From Chloroflexota bacterium (GTDB lineage Bacteria; Chloroflexota; Dehalococcoidia; Lucifugimonadales; JACPCL1), in contig JACQUI010000323.1 in assembly GCA_016210395.1 (NCBI GenBank), forward strand, positions 1 through 15,057: a DNA stretch of 15,057 nucleotides, written 5' to 3'. Numbering within the stretch: position 1 is the first letter of the stretch; every line of letters starts with the position of its first letter. The notes under the pieces were generated by a model. It did no database searches. It saw only the letters and a list, made by a program, of their open reading frames with translations, and was not told where the DNA came from. Below, piece by piece: positions 1 to 6,794 of the stretch. Made by a program: the position numbers and the translations under genes.

Positions 1-867
1 AGCTACACCATCACCGCCGACGCGGGCTACCACGTGGCGGACGTGCTGGTGGACGGCGCTTCTGTGGGCGCGGCCTCCAGCTACACCTTCAACAACGTGA
101 CGGCCAACCACACCATTGAGGCAACCTTCGCGGCGGATACGCCGGTCCCGCCCACCACCTTCACCATCACCGCCGGCGCAGGGGCCAACGGGGCCATCAC
201 GCCCTCTGGGGTAGTGACTCTGAACTCCGGCGACAACCAGAGCTACGCCATCACCGCCGACGCCGGGTTCCACGTGGCGGACGTGCTGGTGGACGGCGCT
301 TCTGTGGGCGCGGTGTCCAGCTACACCTTCAACAACGTGGCTGCCAACCACACCATTGAGGCAACCTTCGCGGCGGACGCACCCCCAGCGCCGGCCACCT
401 TCACCATCACCGCCGGCGCGGGGGCCAACGGGAGCATCACGCCCTCCGGAGTTGTGACGCTGAACTCCGGCGATAGCCAGAGCTACACCATCACCGCCGA
501 CGCCGGGTTCCACGTGGCGGACGTGGTGGTAGACGGTGCGTCTATAGGCGCGGTGTCCAGCTACACCTTCAACAACGTGGCGGCCAACCACACTATTGAG
601 GCAACCTTCGCGGCGGACGCGCCGGTCCCGCCGGCCACCTTCACCATCACCGCCGGCGCAGGGGCCAACGGGAGCATTGCGCCCGCTGGTGTCACGACGG
701 TGAATGCTGGGTCCAACCAGGCCTATGTCATCACTGCAAACGCGGGCTACCACGTGGCGGACGTGGTGGTGGACGGCGCTTCCGTGGGCGCGGCCTCCAG
801 CTACACCTTCAACAACATTGCGGCCAACCATACCATCTCGGTCACCTTTGCGGCTGACGCGCCGGCA
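1..867 (+). repeat. 240-bp in-frame tandem repeat
   Basis: The sequence repeats with a period of exactly 240 bp (80 codons). Units begin near 157, 397 and 637, after a partial unit at 1-156. Bases 1-60, 241-300, 481-540 and 721-780 line up with few differences, and the first three units are nearly identical at DNA level. The last unit is more diverged. The similarity points to recent duplication or gene conversion, and to copy-number change by recombination. The array may extend upstream of the window. Confidence 0.95.
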
Positions 868-1038
868 GGCGGCAAGCCCGAAGAAGATGAGGAAGAAGAG
901 GACGAGGGGGAGGAGGATGAGCACGAAGGCGACGATGACCACGATGAAGGCGACGACGACGATGAGGATGACGAGGAGGAGGACGACGACGATGGCGAAG
1001 ATGACGACGACGAGGATGACGAAGACAAAGACGACTAG
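1..1038 (+). CDS. Surface protein with InlB-type repeats and acidic C-terminal tail, 5' partial
   Basis: The reading frame is open from base 1 and ends at TAG 1036-1038, so 345 residues are visible and the N-terminus lies outside the window. It holds about 3.6 units of an 80-residue repeat of the divergent InlB B-repeat / Listeria-Bacteroides class. Each unit carries a FTITAGAGANG strand, a G(F/Y)HVADV(L/V)VDGAS core and a YTFNN(V/I)xANHTI strand, joined by short Pro/Ala linkers. Such repeats are known as stalk modules of exported surface proteins in bacteria. The last 53 residues are almost only Asp and Glu (about 45 acidic), with no LPXTG motif, sorting helix or membrane anchor, so how it attaches is unknown. 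The tail might bind cations, but that is inference. The repeat class is well supported; the protein's role is not. Confidence 0.85.
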   Translation, partial: SYTITADAGYHVADVLVDGASVGAASSYTFNNVTANHTIEATFAADTPVPPTTFTITAGAGANGAITPSGVVTLNSGDNQSYAITADAGFHVADVLVDGASVGAVSSYTFNNVAANHTIEATFAADAPPAPATFTITAGAGANGSITPSGVVTLNSGDSQSYTITADAGFHVADVVVDGASIGAVSSYTFNNVAANHTIEATFAADAPVPPATFTITAGAGANGSIAPAGVTTVNAGSNQAYVITANAGYHVADVVVDGASVGAASSYTFNNIAANHTISVTFAADAPAGGKPEEDEEEEDEGEEDEHEGDDDHDEGDDDDEDDEEEDDDDGEDDDDEDDEDKDD

Positions 1039-1122
1039 TCCCGACGTCGCGCCGGCCTAGGGCCCGCGCTGGCAATCGTGCTCACGAGGATCCCGGTACC
1101 AAAGGACCAGGGTGAGGCTGCC

Positions 1123-1680
1123 ATGATCACACTACGACCTGCAGCTCCCACAACGCTGGAAGGGTCAGAGGCAAAAGAGAGGGCGTGGCTCGCCGGCCTG
1201 CGTGCCCCAGCCTCCGCGCTGCGGAGGCTGGGGGCGAGCGGTAGCAGCTTGCTGTGCCTCCGGGTTGGCATGGGATGGTTCATGTTCTACGCGGGCTGGA
1301 TAAAGGCATATGCGGAGGACGGATGGAGCGCGGGCCGTTTCCTCACGGACGCTACCCAGGGCCCCTTCGCCGGTGTCTTCCAAGCCATGGCATTCAACCC
1401 TGTGGTTGATGGGCTGGTAATAGCGGGTGAGATTGGCGTTGGCCTCGCGTTGCTGTTGGGCGCCGCCGTGCGGTTTGCGGTGCTTTCCGGGATCGCCATC
1501 TTCGTCCCGTTGTATTTGACCCATCTGCCTCCCCCGGACGGCTGGTTGAGCCAGCACATCATCTACATCCTGGCGCTTGTTGTCCTGGGCGCGACGCGGT
1601 CCGGCGTCACATACGGGATTGACGGGCTCCTGGTGGACTGGGAACAGAGATTCCCCGCGCTTCGCTACCTCCTTGGCTAG
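1123..1680 (+). CDS. DoxX-family integral membrane protein
   Basis: This 185-residue protein matches the DoxX/DoxD-like family, which includes the small subunit of thiosulfate:quinone oxidoreductase and many uncharacterised membrane proteins. The conserved block starts near residue 43 (LLCLRVGMGWFMFYAGWIK). About four hydrophobic segments follow (roughly 42-60, 88-106, 107-126 and 140-158), with the typical loops FNPVVDGLVIAGEIGVGLAL and GVTYGIDGLLVDW. ATG 1123 is preferred because GGTGAGG lies 7-8 bases upstream; an in-frame GTG at 1078 lacks a good ribosome site. Residues 1-40 are charged, not conserved, and partly encoded by a perfect hairpin. It may work in membrane redox chemistry, but the substrate cannot be told from sequence. 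It stands alone between the repeat protein and the copper protein. Confidence 0.8.
   Translation: MITLRPAAPTTLEGSEAKERAWLAGLRAPASALRRLGASGSSLLCLRVGMGWFMFYAGWIKAYAEDGWSAGRFLTDATQGPFAGVFQAMAFNPVVDGLVIAGEIGVGLALLLGAAVRFAVLSGIAIFVPLYLTHLPPPDGWLSQHIIYILALVVLGATRSGVTYGIDGLLVDWEQRFPALRYLLG
1205..1233. repeat. Perfect 13-bp inverted repeat inside the DoxX gene
   Basis: CCCCAGCCTCCGC (1205-1217) is exactly complementary to 1221-1233, with a 3-base loop (GCT). It encodes about residues 28-37 of the DoxX protein, in the unconserved N-terminal extension. It lies about 170 bases downstream of the stop codon of the preceding gene and has no T-run after it. Confidence 0.8.
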
Positions 1681-1769
1681 CCAAATGCGTTGGACCCGCA
1701 GAGACATGCTACGGATATCAACGTAGGAGCGCTGTCCCGTGACCTGAGTCCGCTAGAGAGCGCTCGGCT

Positions 1770-1819
1770 GTAACGCATTTGTTATGATAAGCCCGCCGCG
1801 TGTTACGGCAACGTAACGC
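1770..1819. promoter_or_regulatory. Possible operator: GTTACG/CGTAAC dyad with an upstream direct copy
   Basis: GTTACG (1802-1807) and CGTAAC (1812-1817) form a perfect 6-bp dyad around GCAA. The heptamer GTAACGC occurs at 1770-1776 and again at 1813-1819, 43 bases apart. A TATGAT hexamer (1783-1788) lies between them, but no convincing -35 box accompanies it. The site is in the 357-base gap before the copper-protein gene. The dyad is seen directly; a regulatory role is a guess. Confidence 0.3.
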
Positions 1820-1932
1820 CTGTTCTTGGAACAATAGATGTAGGTAAAGTCGCTGAGTACAGGAGGTCATCAAGGCCTTCTGCTCCCGGGCAAGAGAGGA
1901 GGGACATCGTCAACTGTTGGTTACCCCCAATT

Positions 1933-1978
1933 AGCATTCGCGGCCCTCACCGTCATGTTCCTTCCGGCCGCGAATGCT
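1933..1978. promoter_or_regulatory. Perfect 13-bp stem-loop upstream of the cupredoxin gene
   Basis: AGCATTCGCGGCC (1933-1945) is exactly complementary to 1966-1978, with a 20-base loop. It ends 59 bases before the start codon of the copper-protein gene, so it would sit in the 5' leader if transcription starts upstream. There is no following T-run, so it is not a classic terminator. It could be a leader-RNA element, a protein-binding dyad or a dispersed palindromic repeat. Nothing else in the 1681-2037 gap looks coding. Confidence 0.6.
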
Positions 1979-2037
1979 CCGAAGCCCCCGCTCGACATTA
2001 CGCACCCTCTTGATTGGACGGGGAGGTAGATCAGGCC

Positions 2038-2892
2038 ATGTGGAACCAAATTGTAGCGTCACTCCTTGGAACTAAACACGTAGCGTTGGCCATCGGCGTG
2101 TTCGCCGCCGCAGTGACGGCAGGGGCCGCCTTCGGCGCGGGGTTGCTGGTGTCCAACATACTCAACGTCGGAACTACGACCTTCGTGTCGTACTCAATCG
2201 AGTTGACCCAGATCAAGAGCCTGGACGCCAGCCTTGGCCCCGGCCAGACTGGCAGCGCACGCTTTGGCATCAGGAACACCGGTTCCGCTCTACCCAGCGC
2301 TACCTTGATGGTGGAGTTGGTCGGCGGAGTGAACCTGGCTGATGCCTCAATCGTCACCATGGAGTTCGAAGACCGGAACACCTCTGACAAATGGCCCGTC
2401 ACGCTCTCTGCTGTTGGCGGGACACTGCAGGGCAAGGCCCGGTCCGGCTGGGCTGTCCCCGTCGGGTACGCTGGGGAAGCCGACGTAAAGGTGACCTTCC
2501 GGAATGGCGCGCCTATTACGTCCTATACGCTGAACATTTGGATAGAGATGGACGCGGCGGCTCCTGCTCCAACGCCCACGCCCACTGCTGCGCCGGGGGC
2601 CCCAACGCCCACGCCATCAGCGACGGCGCTTCTGACGATGGACGTGACGGCAACCAAGAGCGACACGTTCGTCCCCGGCAGCGTGACCATCGGCTCCGGC
2701 AGCACGGTGCGCTGGACGATGGCAGCAGATGCAGTACACAACGTGTTCTTTGACGACCCGGCGATTCCGGACAGCCCAAGTGTCCTGACAAGTGGGCAAA
2801 CGTACCAGGCGACCTTCAGTCAGACTGGATCGTACACCTACTATTGCAGTATTCACGGGCGGGACATGTCTGGAACGGTCATAGTGCAGTAG
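2038..2892 (+). CDS. Membrane-anchored plastocyanin-like (type 1 copper) protein
   Basis: This 284-residue exported protein has three parts. Residues about 15-40 are a hydrophobic signal or membrane anchor. Residues about 50-171 are a beta-rich domain of unknown family (IELTQIKSLDASLGPGQTG...). A linker of PTPTPT type (175-195) leads to a cupredoxin domain (200-284). The copper ligands of a blue copper site are all visible: His234 (AVHNVFF), then Cys270, His273 and Met277 in CSIHGRDM. Such domains carry single electrons outside the membrane. ATG 2038 is chosen because GGAGGT (2022-2027) lies 10 bases upstream; an in-frame TTG at 2014 would precede that ribosome site. The gene appears monocistronic, with a hairpin terminator 33 bases after its stop. 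The electron partner is unknown; the adjacent DoxX protein is only a neighbour. Confidence 0.85.
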   Translation: MWNQIVASLLGTKHVALAIGVFAAAVTAGAAFGAGLLVSNILNVGTTTFVSYSIELTQIKSLDASLGPGQTGSARFGIRNTGSALPSATLMVELVGGVNLADASIVTMEFEDRNTSDKWPVTLSAVGGTLQGKARSGWAVPVGYAGEADVKVTFRNGAPITSYTLNIWIEMDAAAPAPTPTPTAAPGAPTPTPSATALLTMDVTATKSDTFVPGSVTIGSGSTVRWTMAADAVHNVFFDDPAIPDSPSVLTSGQTYQATFSQTGSYTYYCSIHGRDMSGTVIVQ

Positions 2893-2924
2893 CGTAACTC
2901 CTGGGATGGAGCTACTCTGAAGTG

Positions 2925-2957
2925 ACGCCCCAGGCTCAAGGGCATAGCCTGGGGCGT
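2925..2957 (+). terminator. Hairpin terminator after the cupredoxin gene
   Basis: ACGCCCCAGGCT (2925-2936) pairs perfectly with 2946-2957 around a 9-base loop, giving a GC-rich 12-bp stem 33 bases after the stop codon. Only a weak T-poor tail (TCCAATTCC) follows, so termination may be partial. Confidence 0.65.
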
Positions 2958-3194
2958 TCCAATTCCTGCAATGCTCGGCGGCGCTTGGTCACAAGCATGA
3001 GGGAGGTTGCAGCCTGCAGGCGCGGGCCGGAGGGCTGGCCCAGAGACCGCTTGGGGGCAGAGGCGCAGTCTAAGAGTGCCCCGCCGGCTCATTGGGTTGG
3101 GTTAGCCAATGACGGGCCATGGCAGGCTTGGAGCCAAGGTGACTGGTTGCTCAGCCCGTATGCTGATGTGCGGTGAGGTGTGGGGACGCATTCT
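2958..3194. other. Non-coding gap before the RsbT-like gene
   Basis: No convincing gene is seen here. The only structure noted is a 7-bp dyad, TCATTGG (3089-3095) with CCAATGA (3106-3112). The short open frames in this stretch have no recognisable protein features. The RsbT-like gene's promoter should lie here, but I could not identify it. Confidence 0.5.
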
Positions 3195-3635
3195 ATGACA
3201 GACTCAATATCGTATTGCAGGGGAGGACCTCTGGCAGTCCTGTCTCCCATGGACGTCTTGGCGGCTCACAGGCGCGCCAGGACAGTTGCGGCAGCTATCG
3301 GATTCGCAGGCAGCGATCTGACCATGATCGCCACGGTGGTCTCGGAGCTGGCGCGGAACATCGTGCTTCACGCGGGGACAGGTGAAATCCTGATGGCTGC
3401 AACGAAACAAGGGAGATGCAGCGGCATCGAGATCGTTGCCCGCGATAAGGGCCCGGGCATCCGTGATGTCGCGCAGGCCATGCGGGCAGGCTACTCGACT
3501 GCGGGCAGCCTCGGCCTCGGGCTGGCGGCCGTGCAAAAGGCGGCTGACGAGTTTCAGATCACTTCGAGGCAAGGCGAGGGGACGACGGTGACCGTGCGGA
3601 AGTGGATGTGCTTTGGCTCTGCGCCCCACGGCTGA
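3195..3635 (+). CDS. RsbT-like serine/threonine switch kinase (GHKL ATPase fold)
   Basis: This 146-residue protein matches the RsbT/RsbW anti-sigma-factor kinase family (RsbT is about 133 residues). The ATP-binding boxes are visible: N-box SELARNIVLHAG (50-61, with Glu51 and Asn55), G1 box DKGPGI (84-89), G2 box GSLGLGLAAVQ (104-114), and a closing GEGTTVTVRKW (127-137). The SELARN.... A G and DEF....GxGTTVT blocks resemble RsbT more than RsbW. RsbT phosphorylates STAS-domain scaffold proteins in stressosomes and then activates an RsbU-type phosphatase. ATG 3195 follows a purine-rich GTGGGGA; in-frame GTG 3180 is the alternative. The 3' end overlaps the convergent STAS-sensor gene by 77 bases, over residues past the conserved domain. 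No RsbS, RsbU or sigma factor is present in the window. Confidence 0.85.
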   Translation: MTDSISYCRGGPLAVLSPMDVLAAHRRARTVAAAIGFAGSDLTMIATVVSELARNIVLHAGTGEILMAATKQGRCSGIEIVARDKGPGIRDVAQAMRAGYSTAGSLGLGLAAVQKAADEFQITSRQGEGTTVTVRKWMCFGSAPHG

Positions 3636-5409
3636 TCAGGAGATTCCCCAGAGCAATCGCAGCCCCCTTTCCCGCTTCGTTCGCAACGGCGACAGGAGTG
3701 AGGCCAAGGGGTCCCACCAGATGCGCCGCCTCCTCTATGCCGCTTTGCAGGTCTACCGTGCTTATGACCTTGCTCAGGTCAACGCCAAGGCTTACCAGCT
3801 TGCCCGTCATCTCCACGGAAGCGCCGGTGATGATGGCGGCCGCGCCCATCAGTCTGGCCGCATTGAGGCAACGCACGAGGCTGTTGGCGGCGTGAACGTC
3901 GTTTATCACCGCGCCGGTGAGGTCTACCACCACTGCCCTGGCCTTGGATGCGCGCACGGCGGCCAGCAACCTGGCCGTCATCTGCGCAATGCGCTCCGAG
4001 TCTATCAGGCCGATAAGGGGAAGGAGCAGCAGCCGCTCGCCAATGGGCAGGACAGGCGTGGAAAGCTCTTGGATAACCTGCTCGGTGCGCTGTTGCTCTG
4101 CCTGTAGCTGCGCGTTGATGATTGCCGCCCCGATCTGAGAGCAGACGCTCGCCGCGATGTCAGCGTGCTGTCCCGTATAAGCTTGGGCCATGCAGGATTG
4201 CAGATGCAGTACGCCTATGACCTTGCCATCGTGCAGGAGCGGGACCGCGAGGAATGACTTTAAGCCCGCGCGGATTTCGGGTCCCAGCGCGGGGAACCGC
4301 TCCAGGAGTGTCTGCTCGGCATCCTCCTGTACAACAAGTGCCGTGCGCTTCTGTACGACTCCATCAGTGAGGTAACAGTGCGATGGCCCAGGAGTTTGGC
4401 TTGTTGGGCGGGCCACTTCAATGCCGGTTCCAAAGACAGTAACATAGGAATCTAGCGCCACGCCTACCAGCACAATGCGGGCGTGGTCAAAAGGGATGAT
4501 CTTGCCGACCTCACGGGCGATTGGCGCATACAGTCGCTGCACCTCCAGCGGAGAGCTGACCAGGCGCCCCAGCTCCGCCATGACCGCCTTCTCCTCAGCT
4601 TGCCGGCGCTGGTCTTCCTCCTTCCGCAGCGCCTCTTGCATGCGGCTGCGCTCCTCTGCTTGCGCCGCCGCAAGCAAGACCTCGCGCCGGCGGGACCTGT
4701 TGATCTGCACGTTCCCCGTGGCCACGAACCCAAACAGCACCAGGAACAGGCCGCCGAGAGTGCCGGCCGTCGTTCTTAGAACGGTTTCCTTGGTATCGTC
4801 CACGAGGTAGGAGACCTCATTCGTCACCTCTTTGTAGACCTCCATGACGGCGATCTCTTCCCCCGTCACGGGATCAACAGCGGAGATGTACGTTTCCACG
4901 ACATCGCCGCGTTTGGGGTTGCCCCGGAGGTCTGTGAAGTCGTGGTCTCGCTGGAACTGGGAGACCACACCGCCGGGCGGCAACGTGTGGAACGTCTGCT
5001 CTTCACTCACCTTCCCTATATCTTGAGGGTTCGTGCTCCACACAATCGCACCGTTGGGCTTGAACACGTTGTACTCGATGAAGTTCAGCCCTTCCGGCAG
5101 CGTGGGGATAACTGAAGGTAGGCCTCGAGGCCCCGTGAGGTCATCTATGCTGAGTCTCAGGTTGGCGATCCGTGACATGATTTCTGCCTGAGATATGTCT
5201 TCCTGCGGCCTGAGGGGCGCGACAACGATCTCGCGCTTGACGAGGTTCATCAAGTACATGGCGTCCGCCTTGGCGTTCTCCTCGGCAACGCCCACCAGGT
5301 TGTCCACAGCGCGCCTACCTATGATGGCGTTGACGATCGCTATTGCGGAGGCGATGGCAACCACAGCCGTAGCGACGAAGAGGATGGTGAGTTGATACTT
5401 TTTCAGCAT
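3559..5409 (-). CDS. Membrane sensor with Cache-like, GAF and RsbR-like STAS domains
   Basis: This 616-residue protein has a membrane segment (about 8-30), an extracellular Cache-like region (35-208, including YNVFKPNGAIVWSTNP), a second membrane segment (about 213-231), a charged coiled coil (238-285), a GAF domain (about 285-435) and an RsbR-type STAS domain (about 449-560). The STAS part opens with ELSTPVLPI and PLIGLIDSERI, which are hallmark RsbR blocks. From memory of RsbRA, the two phosphorylated threonines align with Val505 (VINDV) and Lys537, so both seem absent. Thr498 (DLTG) and Thr528 (IITG) remain. Residues 565-616 are low-complexity and overlap the RsbT-like gene. ATG 5409 gives a clean membrane start with GGGGA upstream; a TTG start at 5541 would add 44 unlikely residues. 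It is probably an environmental input protein for the neighbouring kinase. Confidence 0.85.
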   Translation of the reverse strand: MLKKYQLTILFVATAVVAIASAIAIVNAIIGRRAVDNLVGVAEENAKADAMYLMNLVKREIVVAPLRPQEDISQAEIMSRIANLRLSIDDLTGPRGLPSVIPTLPEGLNFIEYNVFKPNGAIVWSTNPQDIGKVSEEQTFHTLPPGGVVSQFQRDHDFTDLRGNPKRGDVVETYISAVDPVTGEEIAVMEVYKEVTNEVSYLVDDTKETVLRTTAGTLGGLFLVLFGFVATGNVQINRSRRREVLLAAAQAEERSRMQEALRKEEDQRRQAEEKAVMAELGRLVSSPLEVQRLYAPIAREVGKIIPFDHARIVLVGVALDSYVTVFGTGIEVARPTSQTPGPSHCYLTDGVVQKRTALVVQEDAEQTLLERFPALGPEIRAGLKSFLAVPLLHDGKVIGVLHLQSCMAQAYTGQHADIAASVCSQIGAAIINAQLQAEQQRTEQVIQELSTPVLPIGERLLLLPLIGLIDSERIAQMTARLLAAVRASKARAVVVDLTGAVINDVHAANSLVRCLNAARLMGAAAIITGASVEMTGKLVSLGVDLSKVISTVDLQSGIEEAAHLVGPLGLTPVAVANEAGKGAAIALGNLLISRGAQSQSTSTSARSPSSPRLASK

Positions 5410-5770
5410 AGTGGCTTCCCCAGGGGAGCGGCATGGCTGGACCCACGGAACGCAGAAAAAATGCCCCGGGCAGAAGGCGGCGCGGGGCGTTCTTTCATCG
5501 ACGCCCCATCTTGCCATTGGCGACTGGGCTTTGTTTACCAATGAGCCTCTTTGCTGTGCCGGAGTACCATGAAGTACGTAGCCGCATCAAATGATGGTGC
5601 AATTGAACCATAACCCAGAGCTTTTGTATAGCTACTCATGTCTAGGACGTATGGTCGGATTCCTGAGATAGCGCATCCCTCCTGGGGAAAGAGAACTAGA
5701 GCAAGGAGCCTGCAACCCCACCCTTTATACGTCTTCACCGTATTCGTCGCGACAGCAGGCAAAGGTGGGG
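5410..5770. other. Upstream region of the STAS-sensor gene, no gene seen
   Basis: This stretch should hold the promoter of the minus-strand sensor gene, but no clear -35/-10 pair was found. A 7-bp dyad, GGGGCGT (5484-5490) with ACGCCCC (5501-5507), lies 75 bases upstream of the start and would be in its leader. A 113-codon minus-strand open frame across 5535-5876 has no family features and was not called. Confidence 0.5.
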
Positions 5771-5802
5771 CGGTACAGGCGCAGCATGTTGCGCCTGTAC
5801 CG
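5771..5802. repeat. Perfect 13-bp inverted repeat in intergenic DNA
   Basis: CGGTACAGGCGCA (5771-5783) pairs exactly with 5790-5802 around a 6-base loop (GCATGT). It lies 90 bases past the end of the importer operon, has no T-run on either strand, and resembles dispersed palindromic (REP-like) elements. A backup transcription terminator is the other option. Confidence 0.7.
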
Positions 5803-5864
5803 AGACGCGCAGGGTTCAGAACTACCAATGCCAGCCCTGCAAAGGCAACGTTGGTCCGAGCGAA

Positions 5865-5884
5865 GCGGGCCGGCAACGGCCCGC
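5865..5884 (-). terminator. Hairpin after the importer operon
   Basis: GCGGGCCG (5865-5872) pairs with CGGCCCGC (5877-5884) around GCAA, a compact GC-only 8-bp stem. On the minus strand it starts 7 bases after the stop codon of the last permease gene. The downstream minus-strand bases (TTCGCTCGG) are only weakly T-rich, so this is a probable rather than certain terminator. Confidence 0.5.
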
Positions 5885-5891
5885 CCTGGGG

Positions 5892-6794
5892 TCACACCCT
5901 CCGGCTGATGCGGGGGTCCAGGGCATCGCGCAGGCCATCGCCCAGGAAGGTAAAGGAGAGCATGACCGTAGCGATGGCGATAGCGGGGAAGAGCACCAGG
6001 TGCTTCGCCACGAAAATCAGGGTGTAGCCGTCCTGGATCATGGTGCCCCAGCTCGGCGTCGGGGGCGGCACGCCAATGCCAATATAGCTCAGCGCCGCCT
6101 CCACAAAGATGGCCCTGGGAATGGCGAACGTCACCGCCACCAGCAGCGGGCCCACGGCGTTAGGCAGGACGTGCCGCAAAATAATCCACGCATTCGATGC
6201 CCCCACAGCACGGGCGGCAGTGACATACTCTTCAGACTTGATGGCAAGCACCTGGCCGCGCACAAGCCGCGCGATGGAGGTCCAGGCGACCAGCCCGATC
6301 GCCAGGAAGATCATCAGGATGCCGCCGCCCAGGACGCTGCGCAGCAGGATGATAAACAGCAGGTCTGGAAAGGCGTAGACGATATCAACTCCCCGCATGA
6401 GGAGGTTATCCACCCTGCCGCCCGCATAGCCGGCCATGAGGCCGATGGGCACGCCGATGCTCAGAACAATAGCCTGCGTGAAGACGCCGACAATGAGTGA
6501 CGTGCGCGTCCCGAAGACGAGGCGGCTGAATGTATCGCGTCCCAGCGCATCTGTGCCAAGCCAGTGTTTGCCGTTTGGCGCTTCGGCGAGGGCGTCATAG
6601 TTCTGTTTGATGGGGTCGTAAGGGCTCAGGAGCGGCGCAGCGATAGCCGCCAAGGCGAGGAGAATAATGATGACCAGGCCGGCCATAGCAAGCCGGTTGC
6701 GAGCCAAACGCTGGAAGGCCAGGGCGTACAGCCCCCTGGACTTGGGGGCTGCGCGCGTGGTGGAGGGGAGAGGGTAGGCCGTGCCGTTTATCAT
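5892..6794 (-). CDS. ABC transporter permease, DppC/OppC type
   Basis: This 300-residue protein is the second membrane subunit of a peptide/nickel-class (PepT family) importer. It begins with the usual cytoplasmic N-terminus and first helix (about 35-57), followed by the conserved HWLGTDALGRDTFSRL motif (77-92). The ATPase-docking EAA loop is EEYVTAARAVGASNAWIILRH (188-208). Length and motif spacing match DppC/OppC. Its start codon overlaps the stop of the upstream permease gene (ATGA, 4 bases), which indicates translational coupling. It is the last gene of the operon and is followed by a hairpin. The substrate cannot be read from a permease; dipeptides or oligopeptides are the default guess. 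Confidence 0.9.
   Translation of the reverse strand: MINGTAYPLPSTTRAAPKSRGLYALAFQRLARNRLAMAGLVIIILLALAAIAAPLLSPYDPIKQNYDALAEAPNGKHWLGTDALGRDTFSRLVFGTRTSLIVGVFTQAIVLSIGVPIGLMAGYAGGRVDNLLMRGVDIVYAFPDLLFIILLRSVLGGGILMIFLAIGLVAWTSIARLVRGQVLAIKSEEYVTAARAVGASNAWIILRHVLPNAVGPLLVAVTFAIPRAIFVEAALSYIGIGVPPPTPSWGTMIQDGYTLIFVAKHLVLFPAIAIATVMLSFTFLGDGLRDALDPRISRRV

Noticed and set aside
801..1028. Minus-strand open frame coding for long poly-serine
   Set aside because: It is the reverse complement of the Asp/Glu codons in the acidic tail; a composition artefact.
1955..2029. Possible 24-codon leader peptide whose end overlaps the ribosome site of the cupredoxin gene
   Set aside because: It has no ribosome site of its own and no run of regulatory codons; the overlap is probably chance.
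2958..3194. Short plus-strand open frames before the RsbT-like gene
   Set aside because: They have no recognisable domain and no ribosome site.
5535..5876. 113-codon minus-strand open frame upstream of the STAS sensor
   Set aside because: It has no family features or ribosome site and spans two hairpins, so it is most likely non-coding.
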